Shown: one piece after another, positions 7,446 to 13,246 of the stretch | Layout of the letters: each line of letters begins with the position of its first letter | How positions within the stretch are numbered: position 1 is the stretch's first letter | Source: an uncultured Allosphingosinicella sp. | GTDB taxonomy: Bacteria; Pseudomonadota; Alphaproteobacteria; Sphingomonadales; Sphingomonadaceae | Assembly: GCA_934539295.1 (NCBI GenBank) | Contig: CAKTCN010000052.1 | Span: forward strand, 1 to 15,949 | Reading direction: 5' to 3' | Length of the DNA: 15,949 bases | Translations under genes and position numbers: made by a program | The notes under the pieces: model-generated | Seen by the model: only the letters and a program-made list of their open reading frames with translations | Told to the model about the DNA's origin: nothing | The model's database searches: none

Positions 7446-8090
7446 TTATCGGCTGGTGACGACAAGCTCGGTGCGGCGGTTCTCCGCCTGGCCCGACGCG
7501 GTGTCGTTGCTGGCGACCGGATCGGCTTCACCGCCCGAGACCGTCTCGATGCGGGCCGCGTCGATGCCCTGCGACACGAGCGCCGCCCTAACGGCATCGG
7601 CGCGTGCCTTGCCGAGTGCGTTGTTGGTCGCGCTGGATCCGCGCGCGTCGGCGTAGCCGGCGATGCGGACACGGGCATTGGCATACTGCTTCAGTACGCC
7701 GGCAATCTGGCCGATCTCCGCCTGGTCGGCAGGTCGGATGTCGGTCTGAGCGGTGTTGAAGTTGAGCTTTTCGAACTGGAAGCTGCGCGGTGTGGGTTCG
7801 GTGCCGGCCATATAGGCGCCGAGGCCCGAGGTGCCGGCCAGCGCCGTCGCAGTGCCAGCGTTGGGCGTGGTGGCGACCACCGCTCCATTGTCGGCCCCGG
7901 GCGTTGCTGACGGAGCGGGAGCAACCGCCGCCTGGTCGTTGCCATTGCAGCGGCTCAGGCCGAGCAACAGCGCCAGGATGCCGGCGATCAGGGCAAGCCA
8001 TGCCAGAGCTTTGAACCAGCCGGGCTGCTTTTTCTTCTCGACATGCACATGGGTGGGCGGCGCCCCCCTGGTATTATGCGGGTCTGCCAT
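7446..8090 (-). CDS. OmpA-family protein with N-terminal membrane anchor
   Basis: This is a 214-aa protein. The start ATG 8090 (MADPHNT) is preceded by AGGAAAGAG; a longer in-frame ATG at 8123 lies within the upstream gene and lacks such a site. Residues 1-27 are polar and basic, residues 28-46 form one membrane span (ALAWLALIAGILALLLGLS), and residues 50-100 are an Ala-, Pro- and Thr-rich linker. Residues 103-211 are an OmpA C-terminal, peptidoglycan-binding domain with FNTAQTDIRP, the VRIAGYADARGSSATNNALG segment holding the conserved Asp and the start of the ligand loop, and the final ENRRTELVV with its Arg. The fold would bind the diaminopimelate of peptidoglycan from the inner membrane. 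Standing between two DUF2382 genes, it ties this cluster to the cell envelope. There is no beta-barrel. Confidence 0.9.
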   Translation of the reverse strand: MADPHNTRGAPPTHVHVEKKKQPGWFKALAWLALIAGILALLLGLSRCNGNDQAAVAPAPSATPGADNGAVVATTPNAGTATALAGTSGLGAYMAGTEPTPRSFQFEKLNFNTAQTDIRPADQAEIGQIAGVLKQYANARVRIAGYADARGSSATNNALGKARADAVRAALVSQGIDAARIETVSGGEADPVASNDTASGQAENRRTELVVTSR

Positions 8091-8100
8091 CAACTCTTTC

Positions 8101-8499
8101 CTATTCCTGTGGTTCAAAGCCATCCCGCTCGACGACCGCGCGGGTCCGGCGTAACGACACGGGGATCTGGACGGCTTCTTCGCGAGAGGTGCCGGTGACG
8201 CGCAATTCCTCGACCACGAAAAGCCGCTTCTCGACGATCAGGCGTTCCTCGACGACAGGGATGACGAGGGTGTCCCCCTCGCGGTACGGCCCCGGCGCTT
8301 CGGCGACCTCACGCTCGACAGCCACGCGGATGACGTCCAGGCCGCCGACGCGAAGCTGCTCCTCCACCAGCAGGTGCTCGGCATCTACCACGGTGCGGAC
8401 GCGAACACGGTCCGTCTCGACCTCGCGCCGCTCGATCGAGACAGTCTCCTCGATCAGCGGCACGCGCGATTCGTCCTGACCCTCGGTTGCCAAGGCCAT
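8101..8499 (-). CDS. DUF2382 domain-containing protein (YsnF-like, short form)
   Basis: This is a 132-aa protein consisting almost entirely of one DUF2382 domain: VPLIEETVSIERREVETDRV, then VRTVVDAEHLLVEEQLRVGG, VIPVVEERLIVEKRLFVVEE and a final VSLRRTRAVVERDGFEPQE. The start is ATG 8499, preceded by a close GAAGGG. Unlike the 295-aa protein in the same cluster it has no N-terminal 17M-type domain, so the two are likely distant paralogues. It is the first gene of the minus-strand cluster, followed by the OmpA gene ten bases on. About 130 bases of leader separate it from the gene upstream, where a promoter is expected. I found no convincing one. Confidence 0.88.
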   Translation of the reverse strand: MALATEGQDESRVPLIEETVSIERREVETDRVRVRTVVDAEHLLVEEQLRVGGLDVIRVAVEREVAEAPGPYREGDTLVIPVVEERLIVEKRLFVVEELRVTGTSREEAVQIPVSLRRTRAVVERDGFEPQE

Positions 8500-8632
8500 A
8501 TCCCTTCATCAGCAATCGGCTAACGATGCCGAGGATGAGGTATGTTAGTCGGCCTCGATCCTGATCGGCGCCCAGCTAAGCTCCTGGAGAGCCAGGCCGT
8601 TCCGGCGCATCTTCATTTGGGGTTGAACGTGG

Positions 8633-8893
8633 TTAATTCTGCGACGAACGGTTCGTCGCAGAGGTTGGCTTCCCTGTTGGTTGGTTTTGAGGTGACTTGT
8701 CCGAGCCGTCAGACGGCGGACAGGCCGTGAACCGTCCTTTTGCATCCTTGCACCGCGCCGAGACCTTTGGTGTTTTTGGACACTGAATGACCCGTCCGTC
8801 CTTGTCCCGGCACGGCTTGGTACTGGCCGGCGCCGGTCCGATCGTGATCAACGAAAGTCCGGAAGCGATCGAGAGGACGGTTCTTCTGTGCAT
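8633..8893 (-). CDS. Small secreted protein with tandem CxDxxGRxxxCP motifs, unknown function
   Basis: This is an 86-aa predicted exported protein. ATG 8893 (MHRRTVLSIASGLSLITIGP) gives a good signal peptide with GGGAAG four bases upstream; an ATG at 8905 would add four residues. The mature part begins with two copies of CxDxxGRxxxCP: CRDKDGRVIQCP and CKDAKGRFTACP. The four cysteines fall at residues 28, 38, 48 and 58, exactly ten apart, which suggests two disulfides or metal binding in the periplasm. The tail is a short disordered Ser-, Gln- and Pro-rich stretch. Similar Cys-Asp-Gly-Arg small proteins occur in sphingomonads without known function. Its last codons form a perfect inverted repeat at 8638-8662. 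Confidence 0.7.
   Translation of the reverse strand: MHRRTVLSIASGLSLITIGPAPASTKPCRDKDGRVIQCPKTPKVSARCKDAKGRFTACPPSDGSDKSPQNQPTGKPTSATNRSSQN
8638..8662. repeat. Perfect 12-bp inverted repeat overlapping the end of the Cys-motif gene
   Basis: TCTGCGACGAAC at 8638-8649 and its exact reverse complement at 8651-8662 are separated by a single base. It encodes the last nine residues or so before the stop of the 8633-8893 gene. It can fold as a hairpin near the transcript 3' end and may serve as a terminator. Without a T-tract, a protein-binding site is an alternative. Confidence 0.6.
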
Positions 8894-9011
8894 GGATCTT
8901 CCCATCGAGAGGCAGTGGACTGACAGTGATAACGCGCCACTTGCGGGCTGGGGCCAGTACCCATTGATGTGCGGTGCATGATCTGATTCCAGGCTCCGGG
9001 AGGAGACCGGG

Positions 9012-9498
9012 ATGAGCGACGCCACTTACCGGAAGGTGCACCGCACGGCATCGAGCCTGCGGAAAAAAAGGGGGCGTTGACCGCATGATCGGTCGCACGA
9101 AGGGCGGCATGGAACACGACGCCCTACGCGCTTGCCGATGCGAACGGCCGTCCGTTGAGCTTCTTCCTGACAGCCGGCCAGGTCAGCGACTACACCGGTG
9201 CTGCTGCCCTGCCCGACGATCTGCCCAAGGCGCAATGGCTGCTCGGCGACCGCGGCTACGATGCGGATTGGTTCAGGGACGCCCTCCAGGCGAAAGGTGT
9301 CCAACCCTGCATCCCAGGCCGCAGACCGCGCAAGGGGCCCGTCGGTATGACACGCGCCGTCACCGGCGGTGCAACCGCATCGAGATCATGTTCGGCCGCC
9401 TCAAGGACGGGTGCCGGGTCGCAACCCGCCACGGCCGCTGCCCAACCGCCTTCTTCTCCGCCATCGCCCTCGCCGCCACCATCATCTTCTGGCTGTGA
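9012..9498 (+). pseudogene. IS5-family transposase, second reading frame, multiply frameshifted
   Basis: Joining frames gives a typical IS427-group transposase: DATYRKVHRTASSLRK (9018 on), then after a shift at the A/G tract near 9062-9075 IGRTKGGM. After an extra G near 9111 the frame reads ALADANGRPLSFFLTAGQVS, SDYTGAAALPDDLPKAQWLL and GDRGYDADWFRDALQAKGVQ. After a missing base near 9340 it reads NRIEIMFGRLKDG and AFFSAIALAATIIFWL, with TGA at 9496-9498. The DRGYDAD aspartate and the later glutamate (RIEIMFGRLKD) of the DDE triad are still readable, but no single frame contains both. At least three single-base changes make it a pseudogene. The IS427 group often needs programmed frameshifting between two frames, but that does not account for these three sites. 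Confidence 0.8.
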
Positions 9499-9518
9499 TC
9501 AACGAGTCCTGACCCTGG
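9012..9518 (+). mobile_element. IS5-family (IS427-type) element remnant
   Basis: Only the 3' half of an element is present. It includes the end of a transposase and a right-end-like sequence (about 9499-9518) shortly after the transposase stop. The first open reading frame and the left end are missing. The left limit is approximate: similarity to the second reading frame starts close to 9012. Because one end and about half of the transposase are lost, the element cannot move by itself. Confidence 0.7.
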
Positions 9519-9653
9519 AGGGCGCCCGCTGAGATAGCCCGTCATGGGCGATCGTTGCCGCTACATGGCAGGCAGCTGCTCCTTGCGATTAGCTTCGACG
9601 GACCAATTGTGGGCGTTGCTTGGTTGAACGGTTACCAGCCAGGAGAATCAGAT

Positions 9654-9833
9654 ATGGCGACGCTGCCGCCCGATCCATATGCACCCGATCCGATCCGCGA
9701 GCCCGACGGTACGCCCGTGCCCGACGATCGGCCAGAGTCTCTGCCCGGCCCAGACGATACGGAACCTCCGGTGATTGAGCCAGGTAATCCCGGCGACGCG
9801 CCTAGCGACACGCCGACGCAGACCCGCGCGTAG
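9654..9833 (+). CDS. Small proline- and aspartate-rich protein
   Basis: This is a 59-aa acidic protein starting at ATG 9654, with AGGAGAA six to seven bases upstream, a strong site that decides the start. The sequence is low complexity: PPDPYAPDPIREPDGTPVPD, then DDRPESLPGPDDTEPPVIEP. It has no membrane segment or cysteine and is probably disordered. Short PDP/DDRP-rich proteins of this kind are seen in sphingomonads and rhizobia without known function. It is followed, 77 bases on, by the host-attachment gene in the same direction, so the two may share a transcript. Confidence 0.65.
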   Translation: MATLPPDPYAPDPIREPDGTPVPDDRPESLPGPDDTEPPVIEPGNPGDAPSDTPTQTRA

Positions 9834-9910
9834 GGCGAGTGGCCTGCCGCACGGTGCGGCCGCCCACCATTCCCAATTCTCAACCCAAGTGTGGAAAGCG
9901 AAGGAAAATC

Positions 9911-10315
9911 ATGAAGCTTCCCAAGAATACCGTTGTCGCGGTCGCCGATGGCAAGACCCTGAACCTTTTCCGCAACACCGGTGATGAGGGCAGTCCGTCG
10001 CTCACCGCCTTACCCAATGCTGACGTAGCGACGACCAACAAAGGTTCGGGCAATCGGCACCAGAGCAGCTCGGCCAACCCGAGCGACAGCCAGCAGGACG
10101 AGGACAGCTTTGCCGCCGGGGTCGCGGCACTCCTCAACAAGCGGGTGCTGGACGGCGAGATCGATGATCTCCTTGTGATCGCCGCACCTCGGACGCTCGG
10201 CGAACTGCGCAAGCATTACCACACGTCGCTGGACGCCAAGCTGGCTGGCGAGATTGCCAAGGACCTGACCGGTCACAGCATTGCCGACATCCAGAAGGCC
10301 ATTGCGTCGGCATGA
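9911..10315 (+). CDS. Host attachment protein (baeRF family-12-like)
   Basis: This is a 134-aa protein starting at ATG 9911 (MKLPKNTVVAVADGKTLNLF), preceded by AAGGAAA. It matches the short 'protein required for attachment to host cells' family, a member of the bacterial/archaeal eRF1-related (baeRF) fold. The pieces visible are VVAVADGKTLNLFRNTGDEG at the N-terminus, the conserved KGSGNRHQSSSANPSD segment (45-59), then DEDSFAAGVAALLNKRVLDG, the central strand LLVIAAPRTLGELRKHYH (88-104) and KDLTGHSIADIQKAI. The first gene so named was linked to plant-cell attachment in Agrobacterium; most members have no tested role. A strong hairpin follows nine bases after the stop. Confidence 0.85.
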   Translation: MKLPKNTVVAVADGKTLNLFRNTGDEGSPSLTALPNADVATTNKGSGNRHQSSSANPSDSQQDEDSFAAGVAALLNKRVLDGEIDDLLVIAAPRTLGELRKHYHTSLDAKLAGEIAKDLTGHSIADIQKAIASA

Positions 10316-10316
10316 C

Positions 10317-10577
10317 CTACACCCTCCGGAGCGGCACAAGCCGTTCCGGAGCGCAGGCCGATGACGACGCGGCCCTGCTCGTCGGTATGCCGAGAAGCCC
10401 GGCCTTGTCGTGGTGCAGGTCATGGATCTCGACCGACACCTCCAGGTCGTCACCACCCGATTGCCCGATCGTGGCGATGGCCTGGTTGCCGTCCATGTGA
10501 ATGTTTAGCTCAGCGGTGACGCCGTTCTCCCTCAGGGCGGAGTGGATCGCGCGAGGCATGTTTTTGATATCAGCCAT
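10317..10577 (-). CDS. Small conserved protein, tail probably frameshifted
   Basis: This is an 86-aa protein starting at ATG 10577 (MADIKNMPRAIHSALRENGV), with AAGGAGGG five bases upstream. No named domain is recognised. Residues 20-62 (TAELNIHMDGNQAIATIGQS, then VSVEIHDLHHDKAGLLGIPT) look like a small alpha-beta fold. After GIPT the annotated frame gives a Ser-, Ala- and Arg-rich tail. The neighbouring frame gives DEQGRVVIGLRSG, with G or C at nearly every third position, so a one-base shift near 10383-10388 is likely. It meets the host-attachment gene tail-to-tail with one base between stops, and the terminator hairpin at 10324-10351 lies inside this reading frame. The real C-terminus may therefore be shorter or different. 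Confidence 0.65.
   Translation of the reverse strand: MADIKNMPRAIHSALRENGVTAELNIHMDGNQAIATIGQSGGDDLEVSVEIHDLHHDKAGLLGIPTSRAASSSACAPERLVPLRRV
10324..10351 (+). terminator. Hairpin terminator for the host-attachment gene
   Basis: A 12-bp stem (CTCCGGAGCGGC at 10324-10335 with GCCGTTCCGGAG at 10340-10351), with one G-U pair and a four-base loop, begins nine bases after the stop of the host-attachment gene. It lies between two convergent genes and can work in both directions. No T-run follows on the plus strand, so the call rests on stem strength and position. Confidence 0.5.
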
Positions 10578-10635
10578 GAAGCCCTCCTTGGGCTGCCCAG
10601 AAGCTGCCGCGCGGACATTGCAGAATGATCATGAA

Positions 10636-10656
10636 CCGGCACATGCCTTGTGCCGG
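10636..10656. repeat. 8-bp hairpin upstream of the riboswitch
   Basis: CCGGCACA (10636-10643) and TGTGCCGG (10649-10656) form a perfect stem with a five-base loop. It lies between the divergently transcribed 86-aa protein gene and the cobalamin riboswitch, where an operator would be possible. Its role is unknown. Confidence 0.4.
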
Positions 10657-10710
10657 CGAGCATCCCGCCATATCACCGGCCCCGACGAAGCTTTGGCTTT
10701 GTCATGATCG

Positions 10711-10907
10711 CGACGGTTCCTCCGGAAGGGGGATTAAAAGGGAATCCGGTGAGGGCGAGCGATCGCCGAAATCCGGAGCTGTCCCTGCAACTGTAAGCGG
10801 CGAGCGAGAGGTGCATCCGTCGGACTTCCAAGTCCGGCAAGCCACTGGGGCGACCTGGGAAGGCTGCGCATCGAGCGACGACCCGTGAGCCAGGAGACCT
10901 GCCGTCG
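10711..10907 (+). promoter_or_regulatory. Cobalamin (B12) riboswitch
   Basis: The stretch has the conserved order of a cobalamin aptamer: AAAAGGGAATCCGGTG at 10735-10750, then GCTGTCCCTGCAACTGTAAG (from 10778), GCCACTGGGG (10841-10850), CTGGGAAGGC (10855-10864) and the B12 box AGCCAGGAGACCTGCC at 10888-10903. The first stem closes with CGACGG (10711-10716) pairing to CCGTCG (10902-10907), which sets the limits. It is the leader of the downstream TonB-dependent receptor and PepSY genes. In known cases of this class adenosylcobalamin binding lowers expression, so the unit should be expressed when B12 is scarce. No complete expression-platform hairpin could be assigned with confidence. Confidence 0.95.
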
Positions 10908-11097
10908 TCTGGTCGCTCTTGCCTGGTCCAGGGGATGGCCGAGGCACGGTGTCTATCCGACGAGCGACGCCAACAGTGCGGCGGGGGCCGCATGGATGGG
11001 CGTGTTCGCTGCCGGAGGCGTCCGGTGGGCATGACCGTTGCCGCGCGTGTGCGGAAGGCCCCGGCCGGTGTGCGTCAGACGCCGGAAGGATACAGGC
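10908..11097 (+). promoter_or_regulatory. Leader between B12 riboswitch and receptor start (expression platform region)
   Basis: These 190 bases contain no supported gene. Short complementary segments exist, for example GGCGTC at about 11023-11028 and GACGCC at about 11078-11083. The latter touches the receptor ribosome site GGAAGGA. Pairing would hide the start, which fits translational control, but this is inferred by eye and a folding test was not done. Confidence 0.35.
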
Positions 11098-13245
11098 ATG
11101 TCGCGTTTTTCCCTTTCCCGCACATTCCCGGGTGCAATACTCGCCATTGCAGCGGCACCTGCCGGGGCACAGGTCGTCGAGCCGCAGGATATCGACAGTT
11201 CCACCATCCTTGTGGTCGGCCAGAAGAAGAGGACCGGCCTTGCCGTGCCGAACGCGACCGGCAGCCGACTGAACCTGACGCCGCTGGAGACACCGGCCAG
11301 CACCACCACGATTGACGGCGATACGATCCGGGCGCGTGGCGACCAGTCCGTCGTCGATGCCCAGACCCGCGCGCCCGGTATCACCAGCGTCGCCAATCTC
11401 GGCAATGGCGGCACCGCGCTCGCCGCGCGCGGCTTCTCGGGGCAGGGATCGGTCCTGCAACTGATCGATGGCGTTCGGCTGTTCCCCGCGGCCGGTACGA
11501 TCACCTTTCCCACCGACCCGTGGATGGTCGAGCGTATCGACGTACTCAGCGGTCCGGCGTCCGTCCTCTATGGACAGGGCGCGCTGGGTGGTGCGGTCAA
11601 TGTCGTGATGCGTAAACCGAATGTCGAACGCACCGAGGTCGTGGCGGAGATCGGCTATGGCGCACAGGACAGCGTTCGTGCGGCGGCCGGCCTTGGCGGG
11701 CCAATCGGCGAAACGCTTGCCTACCGCGTCGATGGCAGTTGGCGTCGCTCGGACGGCTATGTCGATCGCGGTCGGTCGCGCAGCCTTGCCCTGTCCGGCA
11801 CGCTGCTCTGGATCCCCACGCCCACGCTCGCGATCACCTTGCGCGGCGATCATGGCGATCAGCGTCCGATGGCCTATTTCGGAACGCCGCTGATCGACGG
11901 GCGGCTGGACGAGCGCAACCGTGAGGCGAACTACAATGTGGTCGATGCGCGGCTGCGCTTTCTCGACAATCGCGGCACGCTTCAGGTGGATTGGACGCCG
12001 AGCGAGACGCTCACCTTCTCCAACGTCGCCTATCGGCTGGCCAGCGACCGCTTCTGGCGCAATCTGGAAAGCTACGCCTGGGTCGCGTCGACCGGTTCGG
12101 TAGCAGGTGCGATCCGCCGCAGCGACAATTACGGCATCCGCCACGACCAGACGCAATGGGGCGATCAGGGCAGCATGACGCTGAAAACCCCGATCGCCGG
12201 CGCGGTCGGCAATGCGTTGGTATTCGGTTTCGACGCCAATCTGGTGAAGTTCACCCACGAGAATAACTTCGCCTCCGCACCGCAGAACGATACCGTCGAT
12301 CCGTTCGCCTTCGACCCCGGCCAGTTCCTCGACACGCAGGGGATCGCGCCGCGCTACCGGACGCGCACCGGTGAATTCGCCGTCTTTGCCGAGGACCGGG
12401 TGACGCTGGGCGGCGGACTGTCGATCGTCGGCGGCCTTCGCTACGAGGAGGATCGCGTGCGGCGCTGGGCGATCGCCTATCCAGGCGGCAGCCGTGCCGA
12501 GACGTTCGCGTTCGATCGCACGTTCCGCAACACGACCTGGCGCGTCGGCACGGTCTGGCAACCGCTGACGACCCTGTCGCTCTACGCGCAATATGCCACC
12601 GGCGTCGATCCGCTGGGCACGCTGACCACCGCCACCACAGGCCAGGTCGCCTTCAGCAACGCGCGCGGCGATCAGGTCGAGGCCGGCGTGAAAGCGGTGT
12701 TCCTGAACGGTCGCGGGACCGCCACGCTCGCCGCCTATCGCATCGTCAAGAAGGGGCTGCTGGCGCAGCGCACCCTTTCCAGCCCGGTGGAGCAGGTCGG
12801 GCAGCGGTCGGCTGAAGGGATCGAGGCGGCGGTAACGCTCGACCTGCCGCACGGCTTCGGGGTCGATGCCAATGGTTCGGTGCTCGACGCGCGTTTCGAC
12901 AACTTCCTGTCAGGCGGCATCCGCTTCGATGGCAGGACCCCGCCGGGTATCGCGGAGACGATGGGCAATCTCTGGCTGCGCTGGGACACGTCCCGTCGCC
13001 TCCAGGCGCGGACCGGGATGCGCTATGTCGGCCGACGGTTTTCCGACAACGCCAATCGTTTCCGTATCCCCGGCTATGCCACAATCGACGCGACGATCTC
13101 ATACGCGTTGACCGACCACGTGGCGGTCGACCTGCGCGCCTACAATCTGTTCAATGAGGCGTATGCGATCACCAGCTACGGCGACGAACAATGGATACTC
13201 GGTCGCCCGCGCTCGATCGACGTCGCGCTTCGCGCCGCCTTTTAA
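11098..13245 (+). CDS. TonB-dependent receptor, siderophore-receptor type, under B12 riboswitch control
   Basis: This is a 715-aa outer-membrane receptor. ATG 11098 has GGAAGGA upstream and opens into a signal peptide (MSRFSLSRTFPGAILAIAAA, cleavage near AGAQ). A TonB-box-like stretch (TILVVG) precedes the plug, about residues 55-165: TTTIDGDTIRARGDQSVVDA, APGITSVANLGNGGTALAAR, then LIDGVRL and RIDVLSGPASVLYGQGALGG, ending GAVNVVMRKPN. The barrel follows and ends with the NLFNEAYAITSYGDEQWILG and RPRSIDVALRAAF signature. The plug and C-terminal pattern are of the TIGR01783 siderophore-receptor type. E. coli BtuB is about 100 residues shorter, and I see no specific reason to use its name. The riboswitch ties the gene to B12 or cobalt, and the PepSY protein one base downstream suggests ligand reduction. 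Likely cargo: a corrinoid or cobalt/metal complex (inference). Confidence 0.92.
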   Translation: MSRFSLSRTFPGAILAIAAAPAGAQVVEPQDIDSSTILVVGQKKRTGLAVPNATGSRLNLTPLETPASTTTIDGDTIRARGDQSVVDAQTRAPGITSVANLGNGGTALAARGFSGQGSVLQLIDGVRLFPAAGTITFPTDPWMVERIDVLSGPASVLYGQGALGGAVNVVMRKPNVERTEVVAEIGYGAQDSVRAAAGLGGPIGETLAYRVDGSWRRSDGYVDRGRSRSLALSGTLLWIPTPTLAITLRGDHGDQRPMAYFGTPLIDGRLDERNREANYNVVDARLRFLDNRGTLQVDWTPSETLTFSNVAYRLASDRFWRNLESYAWVASTGSVAGAIRRSDNYGIRHDQTQWGDQGSMTLKTPIAGAVGNALVFGFDANLVKFTHENNFASAPQNDTVDPFAFDPGQFLDTQGIAPRYRTRTGEFAVFAEDRVTLGGGLSIVGGLRYEEDRVRRWAIAYPGGSRAETFAFDRTFRNTTWRVGTVWQPLTTLSLYAQYATGVDPLGTLTTATTGQVAFSNARGDQVEAGVKAVFLNGRGTATLAAYRIVKKGLLAQRTLSSPVEQVGQRSAEGIEAAVTLDLPHGFGVDANGSVLDARFDNFLSGGIRFDGRTPPGIAETMGNLWLRWDTSRRLQARTGMRYVGRRFSDNANRFRIPGYATIDATISYALTDHVAVDLRAYNLFNEAYAITSYGDEQWILGRPRSIDVALRAAF

Positions 13246-13246
13246 G

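Noticed and set aside
8581..8603. Possible EcfG (general stress sigma) promoter before the DUF2382 gene
   Set aside because: GGAAC is present on the minus strand at 8603-8599, but no CGTT follows at the required 16-17 base spacing (only GCTT nearby).
10702..12852. 716-aa open frame on the minus strand opposite the riboswitch and second receptor
   Set aside because: It runs through a clear cobalamin riboswitch and a well-supported receptor. Its composition is rich in Arg, Asp and Gly as expected for an antisense shadow.
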